A DNA stretch of 64,000 nt from CAYTBN01 sp964436045 (GCA_964436045.1 CAYTBN010000029.1:1-64000); one strand, 5' to 3'. Counted from the stretch's first letter, positions 6,989 to 16,198 are shown. A program made the numbers and translations. Notes: a model not told the origin generated them from the letters alone.

Positions 6989-9664
6989 GTGCTGGCGCTG
7001 GCGCTGGCGCTGGCGCTGGCGGCGGCGCCGCTGCCGGCCCGATCGGCGCCGCTGTCGTACTCGGTGCAGGCCGAGATCGACGACGATGGCAGCCAGATCC
7101 ACGGCACCGTCACGATTCGTTACCTCAACGGCGGCGACACCAGCCTGGACCACCTGGTCCTGCTGTTGTACCCGACCCGCTTCCGGACGGAGGAGGAGGC
7201 GCTCAACGATCTGACCCGGCCGCGGGTCTTCCCCGGGCGGTTCTCGGCCGGGGATCTGGTGTTGGAGGGTGTGGTCACCGAGCCGATGGACTTCGACCTG
7301 GCGCCCGCGGGGACCTACGTGCGGCTGGCGCTGTCGGCCCCGGTGCCGCCCGGCGAGGAGGCGGTCGTCGAGTTGCCCTTCCGCACGACCGTGCCCCACC
7401 GCTTCGGGACGTTCGGCCGCCACGCCTGGATGGTGGCGCTCAACGGCGGCTGGTCGCCGATGGTGGCGCCCCGCGATGCGAACGGCGGCTGGGACCTGGA
7501 GGCACCGCCCCCCACAGCCGAGTGGGAGATCGATCTGACCTACGGCGAGCGCTGGTCGGCGGTCGTCAACGGGCTGGTGCAAGGGGCGACGGACGGCGTG
7601 GGAGCCACCGGCCGCGGCGAGGCCCTCTTCCAGTCGGGCTCGGCGCGGGTCTGGACCCAGGGCCGGTTTGTTTCGGTCGTGCTCCACCGCCGGGGCCAGG
7701 TGACGGTCGTGGACACCCCCGAGGGGCCGGTGACCTACGTCGGCCTGCCCCCCAACAAGTCCCAGCGCGCGGACATGGCCGCCACGGCGGAGACGGCGCT
7801 GGGCCTGCTGCGGGCGGGTGGCTTGCCGGGCACGACCCGGGGCGCGGTCTTGGTCGAGGTCCCGCTGCGCTGGCGGTTACTGGAGCAGGGCGAGGGCTGC
7901 ATCCTGGTCACCGACCGATACCTGGACGCCGAGCCGCTGGTGCGCCGCTTCGCCCAGACCCAGCTCGCCCGTGCGGTGATCACGGACCAGCTGCTGCCCT
8001 TCGCCGATGGGGTCGAGGACAGCCGCGAGGGGCCGGCGGTGGCCGAGGCGGTCTCCTGGGCGCTGTTGCCCCGGTACCTGGGCCTGCGCCACCGGGTCCA
8101 GATCTCGGCCCAGGATCTGCTGCGCCCCTTGGACTTCCTCCCCAGCGTCGAACAGTTCCTCTACGCCCCGAGTTATCCGTTCGCCGACGAGGTGTTGAAC
8201 AACCCCTACCAGTACGACCCGTTGCGGGCGGACATCCGTCGCTTCCACCGCGGCGGGATCGCGCCCCGCACCAGCTTGCTGAAGGTCAAGGAGACCGTGG
8301 GCGCGCTGAGCGTGGACTCGGCGGCGGTGGACTACGTGGCCCGGCTGCCGGGCGACGACGCCCGGCCGTACCTGGAGCTGTTGGCGAATTCCACGGGCAC
8401 CGACGTCCGCGCCCTGTGGGAGCCATGGGAGCGGGATCTGCCCACCGTCAACTACGCGCTGGCGGTGGAGCGCGAGCGGGTCGACGAGGGCTGGGAGACC
8501 CACATCCAGGTGGTCAAGGAGGTCCCGGACGGCGCCCCGGTGCTGCCCGAACCGGTCGACGTGCGCGCGACCGTGCCCCGCCGCGGTACACAACCCCCGC
8601 TGCGCTACGACCTGCGCTGGGACGGGGAGGGCGGCCAGACTTCGTGGATCCTGAAGTCGCCGCAGCGGGTGCGACGGGTGCAGATCGACCCGACCATGAA
8701 GCTGCTGGAGATCGACCGCGGCGGTTTTGTGATGCGGCGGGACAACGCGCTGCCTGTGCCGGTCAAGATCTACCCATCGGGTATCATCCCGTCGATCAAC
8801 CTGACCGAGGGCACCTTCGAGGCCTACCTGGGTCTGTCGGGGCGGGCCGCCTTCGACAACCGCAACCTGTTCTCTGGCTACCTGGCTCACAACGAGGAGT
8901 CGTTGCTGGGTATCGGGCTCTCCTACTATCGTTACTTCGGCCGCTCCCGTGATGCCCTGTTCCGCCGCTCCCGGCTGGGCTTCCACGCCTCCCTCGACCT
9001 GCTCAACCAGCGGTTCGCCTCCGTCCCCGGTCAGGCCCCGCTGGTCCCGGTGGGACGGATCAGCTACCGCTACGCCGATGTCTACGGCGGCACCTTTCCC
9101 ACCCGCGGCAAGTACTTCTACGCGTCGGTGCATGCTGGTTACGCCTACGCGACCTTGCTCGAGGATCCCGACGCCACGCCCGGATTCGTCGGCTTCTCGG
9201 CGGCGGGTGACGGGCTGATCCCGATCCACCCGGCGCTGGTGCTGGCGGCGCGGGCCAAGCTGGGCGCCACCACCGCCGACCTGCCCCACACCAAGAAGGT
9301 GCTCGGGGGCAACAGCGATCTGCGGGGCCTCCCCGAAGGTTTTGTCACCGGCCACTTCAAGCTGTTCTCCGGCCTCGAGCTGCGCTGGATGATGGCCCGG
9401 GATCTGAACGTGCCATTGCCGCTGATGAGGGTGCGCGGCGTGCAAGGCAACTTGTTCCTCGAAGGCGGCTGGGTCGGGGACGGGCTACCCCAGCCGGACG
9501 AGTGGCACTGGGGCGTGGGCACGGGCGTCCGCTTCCACGTGGACTGGTTCGGCCTGTGGCCCGCCATCGCGGGCTTCGACGTGGCCTGGTCCCCGCGCGC
9601 GCCCCGCGGAAACCTGCTACCTTTCCCGGTCCAGATATACATCGTGCTCGGCCAGTCATTCTGA
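6989..9664 (+). CDS. Degenerate M1-peptidase-like protein fused to Omp85-like barrel
   Basis: An 891-residue secreted protein. Residues about 25-240 resemble the N-terminal beta-saddle of M1 aminopeptidases. Residues about 255-400 follow the M1 catalytic layout (VEVPLRW, then ILVTDRYL), but the helix where HExxH is expected reads VRRFAQTQLARAV, with no His pair, so zinc catalysis is lost. From about residue 600 it becomes a series of amphipathic strands with GGNSDLRGLPEG near residue 775, resembling the Omp85 lid-loop motif, and ends IVLGQSF with a terminal Phe. The GTG start at 6989 gives a signal peptide of LA repeats with no basic residue. It is probably an outer-membrane assembly or transport protein with a surface or periplasmic pseudo-peptidase; the role is inferred. 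Confidence 0.75.
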   Translation: MLALALALALAAAPLPARSAPLSYSVQAEIDDDGSQIHGTVTIRYLNGGDTSLDHLVLLLYPTRFRTEEEALNDLTRPRVFPGRFSAGDLVLEGVVTEPMDFDLAPAGTYVRLALSAPVPPGEEAVVELPFRTTVPHRFGTFGRHAWMVALNGGWSPMVAPRDANGGWDLEAPPPTAEWEIDLTYGERWSAVVNGLVQGATDGVGATGRGEALFQSGSARVWTQGRFVSVVLHRRGQVTVVDTPEGPVTYVGLPPNKSQRADMAATAETALGLLRAGGLPGTTRGAVLVEVPLRWRLLEQGEGCILVTDRYLDAEPLVRRFAQTQLARAVITDQLLPFADGVEDSREGPAVAEAVSWALLPRYLGLRHRVQISAQDLLRPLDFLPSVEQFLYAPSYPFADEVLNNPYQYDPLRADIRRFHRGGIAPRTSLLKVKETVGALSVDSAAVDYVARLPGDDARPYLELLANSTGTDVRALWEPWERDLPTVNYALAVERERVDEGWETHIQVVKEVPDGAPVLPEPVDVRATVPRRGTQPPLRYDLRWDGEGGQTSWILKSPQRVRRVQIDPTMKLLEIDRGGFVMRRDNALPVPVKIYPSGIIPSINLTEGTFEAYLGLSGRAAFDNRNLFSGYLAHNEESLLGIGLSYYRYFGRSRDALFRRSRLGFHASLDLLNQRFASVPGQAPLVPVGRISYRYADVYGGTFPTRGKYFYASVHAGYAYATLLEDPDATPGFVGFSAAGDGLIPIHPALVLAARAKLGATTADLPHTKKVLGGNSDLRGLPEGFVTGHFKLFSGLELRWMMARDLNVPLPLMRVRGVQGNLFLEGGWVGDGLPQPDEWHWGVGTGVRFHVDWFGLWPAIAGFDVAWSPRAPRGNLLPFPVQIYIVLGQSF
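6992..7021 (+). repeat. Five tandem CTGGCG hexamers in a signal-peptide coding region
   Basis: Five perfect CTGGCG units encode Leu-Ala repeats in the hydrophobic core of the signal peptide of the M1-like/Omp85-like protein. Unit gain or loss would change the length of the hydrophobic core by two residues without a frameshift, so it could tune secretion but not switch the gene off. Confidence 0.8.
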
Positions 9665-9672
9665 TCGTTCGG

Positions 9673-10416
9673 ATGCGAAAATCCGTCATCCCGCTACTGT
9701 TCGTCGCCCTCCTCGGCCTCGCCGGTTGCAAGGTGATCCGCTACCCGGCGGAGCGCGTGCTGCCCCGCCCGATCCCCGAACCATCTGCCGAGCTGATCGA
9801 GGAGCTGGCCGGGGAGGAACAGCAGCGCGAGGAGGAGCAGCAGGAGGAACAGGCGGTGGAGCGTACGGTGCGGACCGCCGTCGACCGGGTGCTCGAGATC
9901 GGCCGCGCCATGGTTGGCCAGCGCGAGGTCACCATCGACGGTCAGAGCCATCGGGCAGACTGCTCGGGGTTCGTCCAGGCCTGCTTCACTGCCGGCGGCC
10001 TGACCCTCACGGAATCGGGCGACGCAGGCACCAGCGGGACCGAGATCCTCTACAACGCCCTGCGGCGGACCGGGGGACTGCACGAGGGTGAGATCCCCGA
10101 ACCGGGCGATCTGGTCTTCTTCTCCAACACCTACGACCGCAACCACAACGGCCGCCTGGACGACGACTTCACCCATGTGGGCTTCGTCGAGTCGGTGGGC
10201 GGGGACGGTGCGGTCCACTTCCTACACTTCGTCTCGGGCGCGGTTCGCATCGGCCGGATGAACCTGCTCCACCCCAACGACCGCGTGGACGAGGGATCCG
10301 GCACCATCTGGAACGACCCGTTGCGCCGCCGCCGCAAGGACGACAGCGCCAAGGTGCGCTACCTGACCAGCCAGCTGTGGATCGGCTTCGGTAGGATCGG
10401 CGGTGACGATGACTGA
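9673..10416 (+). CDS. NlpC/P60-family lipoprotein (cell-wall hydrolase)
   Basis: A 247-residue lipoprotein with a type II signal (LLGLAGC) followed by a Glu/Gln-rich linker (about residues 45-65). The NlpC/P60 papain-like fold is shown by HRADCSGFVQACF, placing the catalytic Cys at residue 97, and DFTHVGFVESV, placing the His at residue 168. The enzyme should cut peptide bonds in peptidoglycan stems from the inner leaflet of the outer membrane or the periplasm. ATG 9673 is nine bases past the previous stop. Its C-terminus overlaps the start of the next gene by 14 bp. Confidence 0.87.
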   Translation: MRKSVIPLLFVALLGLAGCKVIRYPAERVLPRPIPEPSAELIEELAGEEQQREEEQQEEQAVERTVRTAVDRVLEIGRAMVGQREVTIDGQSHRADCSGFVQACFTAGGLTLTESGDAGTSGTEILYNALRRTGGLHEGEIPEPGDLVFFSNTYDRNHNGRLDDDFTHVGFVESVGGDGAVHFLHFVSGAVRIGRMNLLHPNDRVDEGSGTIWNDPLRRRRKDDSAKVRYLTSQLWIGFGRIGGDDD

Positions 10417-11410
10417 TCCGCCGCGGCAAGGGCGGTCGGTGATGGCCACCTTCCGCCGGGGGGTGGTCTGGGCGCTGGCGGCCGGGGTCCTGGTCTACGT
10501 GGCGATGGGCTTCTATGCCGGCCGCAAGGACGTGACCGGCGAACTGGCCCACTTCGCCTGGGCACTCATGGGCCCGATCCTCGGGCTCAGTCTGGCCAAT
10601 TACGGTATCCGCTTCCTCCGCTGGGAGCTCTACCTGCGGCGGCTGGGGATCCGGGTTCGCCCGTGGACCTCGGTGTCGGTGTTCCTGGCCGGACTCGCGA
10701 TGACCATCACCCCCGGCAAGGTGGGCGAGTTCCTCAAGAGCTACCTGCTCAAGGAGACCGACGACGTCCCGATGATGCGGTCGGCGCCGGTGATCTTCAT
10801 GGAGCGGGTCACCGACCTGCTGGCGCTGGTGGCGCTGGCGTCGGTGGGGGTCGGCACCTACTACGCCCAGGGCACCTGGATCCTGGCCCTCAGCGGTGGG
10901 GCGATGGTGTTCGGCCTGGGCGTGCTGATGAGCCGCAAGGTCTGCCTCTGGCTACTGCAGCCCCTGCGCCGGCTGCCCAAGGTCGGCGGCATGGTCGATG
11001 GGCTGGTCGATGCCTACCTGGCCGCCCACGCGCTGACGCGCCCGCTGCCGTTGCTGCTCGGGCTGCTCCTGGGCGTGGCCGCCTGGACCTGCGAGTGCAT
11101 GGGCTTCCACCTGTGCTTCGTGGCGCTTCAGCACGAGATGGCGCCCGGGGCGTCCATCTTCACCTACGCCTTCTCGACCATCGCCGGGGTGGTCTCGCCG
11201 GGCGGCCTGGGCGCCACCGACGCCTCGCTGATGGGCATCGCGATGGCCATCTCCGAGTCGCTGAGCAAACCCACGGCGGTGACGGCCGCCTTCGTGGTGC
11301 GGGCCTGCACCCTGTGGTTCGCGGTGGCTGTCGGCGCCCTGTTCCTGCTTCGCTTCTCGCGACCCCTGCAGGTGGACGTGGAGGCGGCGCGCGGAGGGAT
11401 GGACTCATGA
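10403..11410 (+). CDS. LPG-synthase-type (UPF0104) membrane protein, second copy
   Basis: A protein of up to 335 residues with about eight membrane segments. LAGLAMTITPGKVGEFLKSYLL is the family signature (PGKxGE), and GVVSPGGLGATDASLMG is the second conserved motif. It probably translocates a lipid-linked substrate. GTG 10403 and ATG 10409 are both possible starts; both overlap the NlpC gene, so translation is likely coupled. It is only distantly related to the homologue at 2671, whose motifs differ in detail. Confidence 0.83.
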   Translation: MTMTDPPRQGRSVMATFRRGVVWALAAGVLVYVAMGFYAGRKDVTGELAHFAWALMGPILGLSLANYGIRFLRWELYLRRLGIRVRPWTSVSVFLAGLAMTITPGKVGEFLKSYLLKETDDVPMMRSAPVIFMERVTDLLALVALASVGVGTYYAQGTWILALSGGAMVFGLGVLMSRKVCLWLLQPLRRLPKVGGMVDGLVDAYLAAHALTRPLPLLLGLLLGVAAWTCECMGFHLCFVALQHEMAPGASIFTYAFSTIAGVVSPGGLGATDASLMGIAMAISESLSKPTAVTAAFVVRACTLWFAVAVGALFLLRFSRPLQVDVEAARGGMDS

Positions 11411-11622
11411 GCCGCGGACTCCCGATCCTCTTCCTCCTGGGCACCCGCGACCGGCTCTGTCCCCTGGAGCTGCTCGAGCCGATCCGCCGCGAGCTGGACG
11501 CCCTGTCCTTCCTCCACGTCGTCGAGGGCGGAGATCACTCGCTGAACCTGTCCAAGAAGGCGATGCGAGAGCAGGAGATCACCCAGTCCGACGCCGACCA
11601 CCGCATCGCTTCCGGCCGTTGA
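11407..11622 (+). pseudogene. C-terminal remnant of a KANL3/Tex30-type alpha/beta hydrolase
   Basis: A 71-residue frame starting with ATGA that overlaps the previous stop. ILFLLGTRDRLCPLELL and HVVEGGDHSLNL match the acid (Asp) and base (His) ends of a dienelactone-hydrolase/KANL3-like alpha/beta hydrolase, but the whole N-terminal part with the G-x-S-x-G nucleophile is absent. It cannot be an active hydrolase alone. The good start context shows it may still be translated. Most likely it was left by a deletion that joined the hydrolase tail to the flippase gene. Confidence 0.65.
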
Positions 11623-11638
11623 GCGGAAGGGTAACGAC

Positions 11639-12823
11639 GTGGATCTTCCCGCCATCCTGCGCGACGAGCGGCTGCCTGCGGTGGTCGTCGATCTGGACGC
11701 CTTCGACCGCAACGTGGCCCACGCGGCCGGGATCGTGGCGCCGAGTGGGCTGTCGCTGCGGCTGGCCACCAAGTCGGTCCGCGTCCCGGCACTGATCCGG
11801 CGCGCCCTGGACGCGGGCGATCCCTACCGCGGACTGATGTGTTTCTCCGCCGAGGAGGCGCACTTCCTGGCCGACCAGGGCTTCGACGATCTGCTGGTCG
11901 CCTATCCCACCCTGCAGCGCTCCGACCTCGACGCCCTGCGGGAGCTTCACGAGGCGGGCAAGGTCGTCTGGCTGGTGGTGGACTCCGCCGACGGACTCCG
12001 CGCGCTGGACGCGGCGATGGCCGGCTGTGAGGAGCCCTTCCGGGTGGTGCTGGACGTGGACATGTCCCTGCGGCTCGCCGGCCTCCATCTGGGGGTACGG
12101 CGCAGCCCGCTGCGCTCCGCCGACGACGTGCTGGAGCTGTTCCGTAGCGGCCGGGATCTGGCCCATGTCCGCCTCTGTGGCCTGCTGGGGTACGAGGCGC
12201 AGGTGGCCGGGTTGCCTGACCGCAATCCGTTCAAGCGGCTGCTGAATCCCGCCGTCCGCTGGATCCGCGGGCTGTCCGTGCGCCAGGTGGCGCGCCGCCG
12301 CGCCGAGCTGGGAGCGCGGCTGCGGGACGAGGGCTTCGACCTCGAGCTGTTCAACGGTGGGGGGACCGGCAGCCTGAACCTGACCAGCCGCGAAGGCGAC
12401 ATCCTGACCGAGGTCACCGCGGGCTCCGGCCTGCTCTGTTCCCACCTGTTCGACTACTACTCCAACGTCCGCTTCGAGCCTGCCTGCTTCTTCGTGCTGC
12501 AGGCAGTGCGATCCTCGGATCCGGGCTTCGTCACCTGCCTGGGGGGCGGTTATGTCGCGTCCGGCGAGCCGGGCTGGGACAAGGTGCCGGTGCCCCATGC
12601 CCCCTCCGGCCTCCAGCTCGTGGGCGCCGAGGGCTGCGGCGAGGTGCAGACCCCCCTGCGCGTCCCCGCCTCCGCCCAGCTCTCCCTCGGCCAGCCCGTC
12701 GCCTTCCGCCACGCCAAGGCCGGCGAACTCGCCGAACGTTTCGCCGAGTACCTGCTGGTCCGCGACGACCGTATCATCGACCGCGTCCCCACCTATCGCG
12801 GCCTCGGCCAGACCTTCTTCTAG
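11639..12823 (+). CDS. Fold-type III PLP enzyme, amino-acid aldolase/deaminase family
   Basis: A 394-residue protein of the alanine-racemase-like N-terminal fold used by D-threonine aldolase and D-serine dehydratase relatives (COG3616 type). The PLP Lys is probably K45 in RLATKSVRVP. FNGGGTGSL near residue 242 is the phosphate-binding loop, and VAFRHAKAGELAERF near residue 360 matches the C-terminal metal-site segment of this family. GTG 11639 follows GGAAGGGTAACGAC. It is the last gene of its strand block before a hairpin at 12823. Substrate (threonine-, serine- or another amino-acid-like) is unknown. Confidence 0.8.
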   Translation: MDLPAILRDERLPAVVVDLDAFDRNVAHAAGIVAPSGLSLRLATKSVRVPALIRRALDAGDPYRGLMCFSAEEAHFLADQGFDDLLVAYPTLQRSDLDALRELHEAGKVVWLVVDSADGLRALDAAMAGCEEPFRVVLDVDMSLRLAGLHLGVRRSPLRSADDVLELFRSGRDLAHVRLCGLLGYEAQVAGLPDRNPFKRLLNPAVRWIRGLSVRQVARRRAELGARLRDEGFDLELFNGGGTGSLNLTSREGDILTEVTAGSGLLCSHLFDYYSNVRFEPACFFVLQAVRSSDPGFVTCLGGGYVASGEPGWDKVPVPHAPSGLQLVGAEGCGEVQTPLRVPASAQLSLGQPVAFRHAKAGELAERFAEYLLVRDDRIIDRVPTYRGLGQTFF

Positions 12824-12848
12824 CTAGCGGCCGGAGCCCGGCGCTAGC
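12823..12848 (+). terminator. Terminator-like hairpin without clear U tract
   Basis: GCTAGC and GCCGG on the left pair with CCGGC and GCTAGC on the right, separated by a three-base loop (AGC) and one bulged G, giving an 11-bp stem right at the stop codon of the PLP-enzyme gene. No T run follows, so it could be a factor-assisted terminator or an RNA-stabilising hairpin. Confidence 0.4.
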
Positions 12849-12980
12849 CGATCTTGAAGAAGCGCTCGCGCGTCGCGCGTGGGGGTTTTGGTTCCCCTCC
12901 GCGGACCCTTCCGGTTTCAGCGGGTAGGATCAACACGTTCGGGACGTCCGGTGGGGCGGATCCTGCGGGGGAAAGATGCA

Positions 12981-13601
12981 GTGAACGGCGAAACCTCCCA
13001 GATACCGAAGCTGACCGTTGTATCGGACCTGTCGACGCTCCCGGACGAGGAGCTGATGATGAGGTACCGGGACGGCGACCGCCCAGCGTTCGACATCCTG
13101 GTCCGCCGCCATCGCAACCGCTTGATCAACTTCCTGTTCCGGATGACCTCGAACCGCCAGTTGGCCGAAGAGGTCCAGGCCGAGACGTGGTTGAAGATGC
13201 ACCGGGCGGCTTCCCGGTACGAACCCCGGGCCAAGTTCACCACCTTCCTGTTCACAGCGGCCTATCGCCAGTGTCTGACAACGCTGGACTCCAAGGCCCA
13301 CAAGGTGAAGGCGGCCACCGTGGACGTGAGCGTCCAGGACCTGTCACCGCGGCTGCTGAGCGCCGGGGCGCCACCGACTGCCCCCAACCCGGAGCGGCAG
13401 GCGATTCTGGACGAGCAGATCCGCCGGTTGCACGAAGAGGTGAGCGAGCTGCCCGAGGCTCACCGTGCGGCTTTCCTGCTGTACTACGTGGAGGGGTTGA
13501 GCTGTATGCGGGTCGGAGAGGTCCTGGGACTGACCTCCAAAGAGGTCAAGGGGCGCCTGGCATACGCACGCCGTCTGCTGCGGGAGAGGGTGGTCGCGTG
13601 A
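12981..13601 (+). CDS. ECF-type RNA polymerase sigma factor
   Basis: A 206-residue sigma-70-family factor of extracytoplasmic-function type. Region 2 spans about residues 25-95 (ELMMRYRDGDRPAFDILVRR, then RQLAEEVQAETWLKMH), and region 4 spans about 150-203 (HRAAFLLYYVEGLSCMRVG, then a second helix LTSKEVKGRLAYARRLLRE). GTG 12981 is preceded by GGGGGAAAG five bases upstream and was chosen over the longer GTG 12879 frame. It is followed 22 bp later by its likely zinc-finger anti-sigma factor and a caspase-like lipoprotein, so the operon probably answers an envelope signal. Autoregulation is usual for such factors, but no promoter motif could be fixed here. Confidence 0.9.
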   Translation: MNGETSQIPKLTVVSDLSTLPDEELMMRYRDGDRPAFDILVRRHRNRLINFLFRMTSNRQLAEEVQAETWLKMHRAASRYEPRAKFTTFLFTAAYRQCLTTLDSKAHKVKAATVDVSVQDLSPRLLSAGAPPTAPNPERQAILDEQIRRLHEEVSELPEAHRAAFLLYYVEGLSCMRVGEVLGLTSKEVKGRLAYARRLLRERVVA

Positions 13602-13623
13602 TGTCTAATCGGAGGCGAGAACG

Positions 13624-14481
13624 ATGATGGACTGTTCAGCATACAAGGAACTCTCCGGGCTGCGTCCGGAAGACCTGTCGGACCACGAGCGAGAAGGCCT
13701 GCGGGAGCATGGCGAGCGCTGCGAGTCCTGCCTGCGTGAGCAGGGCGACGACGAGGAGCTGCTGGCCGCGGTGGACCGCTTGCCTAGCCTGGAATCGGAC
13801 ATCACCGCCGCTGACATCTGGCGGCTGGATGGGCTGGAGCCCGCCGTGACCGGCGCGGCGGCCGAGCCTGCGGTCCAGGCGACCCGTTCGCATTTCCCCG
13901 TGGTGTTGGCTGTGGCGGCTGCTGCCGCGCTGGCGGTGGTCCTCGGGCCGCGTCTCGTGCAGAAGCCCGCCGAACCGGAGGTCGAGTCCGGGGTGCGGCT
14001 CAAGGCCGTGACTCCGCCATTCCAGCCCGCGAGCCTGGAACTGCAGTTCTCGCTGGAGACCCGCGGCCTGGGTAGCGGCGCGGTGATCGCCGCGTCCGAC
14101 GGCGCGCTGGTGGCCGCCGACGAGCGACTCCTGTTCGGTGTGCGTGCCGAGGGTAATGGCGACGTGAGCCTCATCGAACGCGGCCCCGACGGCGCGTTGC
14201 AGGTCGTGGACAGAGGCGGCGACGTGGGCTGGCGGGTCGACGACGCCGGCCTGGCGATCCTGGTCGACGAGACCGGCCGGCCGCTGGGTTACCGTCCCGA
14301 CGGCGACGGCGGCGAGTACAACTACGTGGGTCTGCTCACCGCTCCTGCCGGCCGGGCACTCACCCCCAGCGAGGCGGAGGCACTGCTGGAAGGCACGGCC
14401 GTCCCTGGTATCTCCCTGCTCGCGCGCGATGACTTCGCGATAGAGTGGCGTCAGGACGATGCGCTCGATTCCACCCGCTGA
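13624..14481 (+). CDS. Membrane anti-sigma factor with HxxxCxxC zinc finger
   Basis: A 285-residue protein starting at ATG 13624 behind GGAGGCGAG. The cytoplasmic N-terminus holds REHGERCESCL, the HxxxCxxC motif of zinc-binding anti-sigma domains. One membrane segment lies at about residues 98-118 (PVVLAVAAAAALAVVLG). The C-terminal 165 residues are periplasmic, beta-rich and of no recognised family, presumably the sensor. It should hold the upstream sigma factor inactive until a signal arrives. Its last 23 bp overlap the start of the caspase-like lipoprotein gene, so the products are coupled. Confidence 0.85.
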   Translation: MMDCSAYKELSGLRPEDLSDHEREGLREHGERCESCLREQGDDEELLAAVDRLPSLESDITAADIWRLDGLEPAVTGAAAEPAVQATRSHFPVVLAVAAAAALAVVLGPRLVQKPAEPEVESGVRLKAVTPPFQPASLELQFSLETRGLGSGAVIAASDGALVAADERLLFGVRAEGNGDVSLIERGPDGALQVVDRGGDVGWRVDDAGLAILVDETGRPLGYRPDGDGGEYNYVGLLTAPAGRALTPSEAEALLEGTAVPGISLLARDDFAIEWRQDDALDSTR

Positions 14482-16198
14482 TCGGCGACGATTCTCGCTG
14501 CTGCTCCTCCTGGCCCTCGCGGCCGGGTTGATCGGCGGCTGCGCCCACCGCCAACCGGCGAGCTGGCGCACCAAGGGGTTGGAACCCGCCGAATCCACCG
14601 CCGAGGCCATCGAGGCCAGCTTCGGGCCACGCCGTGTGGCCCTGGTGGTCGGCGTCGGTGAATTCGCGGATCGCCAGTTCCCGGCCCTGCTCCACTCCGG
14701 CACCGACGCGGTCGAGATCGGCGCGGTCCTCGAGAGCCACGACTACGGCGGATTCGACCGGGTGATCGTGCTGACCACCCCGGTGCAGACCAGCCAGGCC
14801 CGGGTCCTCACCGAGCTGGTCAGCCTGCGCAACGACCTGCGCAGCCAGGACACACTGCTCGTCTACTTCAGCGGCCACGGCACGATGCGGCTCAACGAAA
14901 AGGACGAGCCGACCCTGTTCCTGGTCACCCACGATACCGTCGCCCGGGATCTGGAGGGCACCGCCATCGAGCTGGCCGAACTCCAGCGGTTCTTCTCCCG
15001 CATCCGCGCCGAGCGCAAGGCGCTGGTGGTCGACGCCTGCTTCCACGGCGAGGGCAAGTCGGCGATCCAGCCCACCATCAGGCAACGCATCGGACGGATG
15101 GACGCCTTCCCGACCCTCACCCGCAAGGTGAACCTGGGCCAGAGCGAGGCCCACCTGTTCGCCACCTCCTGGGGACGGCCCGCCCGCGAGGACGACAGCC
15201 TCGGGCACAGCGTCTACACCTACTATCTGCTCCAGGGGCTGACCTGGGAGCAGCAGCTGTCCGACGCCAACCGGGACGGCCTGGTGACCGTCTACGAGGC
15301 CCATGACTTCGCCCGCGGCCAGACCGTGGCTCACACCGACGGCGCCCAGGTCCCGGAGGCCTACTTCCGGGTGGTGGGCGAGAAGGACCTGGTGGTCACC
15401 GGGGAACCGGAGAAGCGGCTGGAGAGCGAGCTGGCGCTGATCTACTTCTACGACACCGCCGACAGCGTGTTCTCCGGCGCCTCGCTGGCCATCGACGGTC
15501 GCCTCAAGGGACTGTTCCCCGGCGCGATGCCGGTCGACCCCGGCCGCCATCGGGTGACCATCACCGGCCCCGAGGGCACGATCCTGTTCGACCGGGTGAT
15601 CGACATCGACTACGAGGAGAACATCCCCGCGGACGCCATCGACCAGCGGCCGTCGGTGTACCGGGCCTACCTGGACATCAGCGGCGGCCCCCACATCGGG
15701 ATCGGCGATCGGGTGAGCCCGATCTTCGGCGCCCAGGGCGGCGGACTCGAACTCAACCTGGGATTCCGCTTCGTGCGCGACCCGCGGCTGGCCAACATGA
15801 GCGTCAGCGTGCAGGCCGGCTACGCACTGGCCACGGCCCTGGTGCCCCTGGTCGGCGGCGGCGAGGAGAATCGCAGCCGTCACCTGATCCACGCCGGGAT
15901 CGGGTTCGGCCATCGATTTGTCCACCGTCGCTTCGGGTTCGGCATCAACTGGCGCGCCCGTGCGACACTGGCCACGGGTGTGGCCGCCTCCGACTGCGCC
16001 CCGGACGCCCCCGCCTGCGACCCGTGGATCGTGTTCGGGCAGGGGCCCTACCTGGAGCAGACCGTGCGGCTGAACCGGCGGATGTCGCTGGTGATCGGCG
16101 AGGAGTTGATGGGCGTGGTGCTCGACCCGACCAGCAGCGGCGACCTGGCCCTTTCGGGGGTGCTGGGGATCCGCTTCGGCGTGGAGCTGGACCTGTGA
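14459..16198 (+). CDS. Caspase-like (C14) lipoprotein with C-terminal beta-rich domain
   Basis: A 579-residue lipoprotein (lipobox GLIGGC, Cys28). Residues about 50-300 form a peptidase C14 fold: RVALVVGVGEF begins the domain, LLVYFSGHGTM carries the catalytic His140, and ALVVDACFHGEG carries the catalytic Cys194, so both residues are intact. Residues about 320-390 look like a PEGA-type beta domain (LAIDGRLKGLFPGAMPVDPG). Residues about 400-579 are repeating amphipathic strands, resembling an outer-membrane barrel or sandwich, ending GVELDL. It is a secreted, membrane-attached caspase homologue encoded with an ECF sigma/anti-sigma pair. Cleavage of the anti-sigma sensor or of surface proteins is an attractive hypothesis, not shown. 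Confidence 0.85.
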   Translation: MRSIPPADRRRFSLLLLLALAAGLIGGCAHRQPASWRTKGLEPAESTAEAIEASFGPRRVALVVGVGEFADRQFPALLHSGTDAVEIGAVLESHDYGGFDRVIVLTTPVQTSQARVLTELVSLRNDLRSQDTLLVYFSGHGTMRLNEKDEPTLFLVTHDTVARDLEGTAIELAELQRFFSRIRAERKALVVDACFHGEGKSAIQPTIRQRIGRMDAFPTLTRKVNLGQSEAHLFATSWGRPAREDDSLGHSVYTYYLLQGLTWEQQLSDANRDGLVTVYEAHDFARGQTVAHTDGAQVPEAYFRVVGEKDLVVTGEPEKRLESELALIYFYDTADSVFSGASLAIDGRLKGLFPGAMPVDPGRHRVTITGPEGTILFDRVIDIDYEENIPADAIDQRPSVYRAYLDISGGPHIGIGDRVSPIFGAQGGGLELNLGFRFVRDPRLANMSVSVQAGYALATALVPLVGGGEENRSRHLIHAGIGFGHRFVHRRFGFGINWRARATLATGVAASDCAPDAPACDPWIVFGQGPYLEQTVRLNRRMSLVIGEELMGVVLDPTSSGDLALSGVLGIRFGVELDL

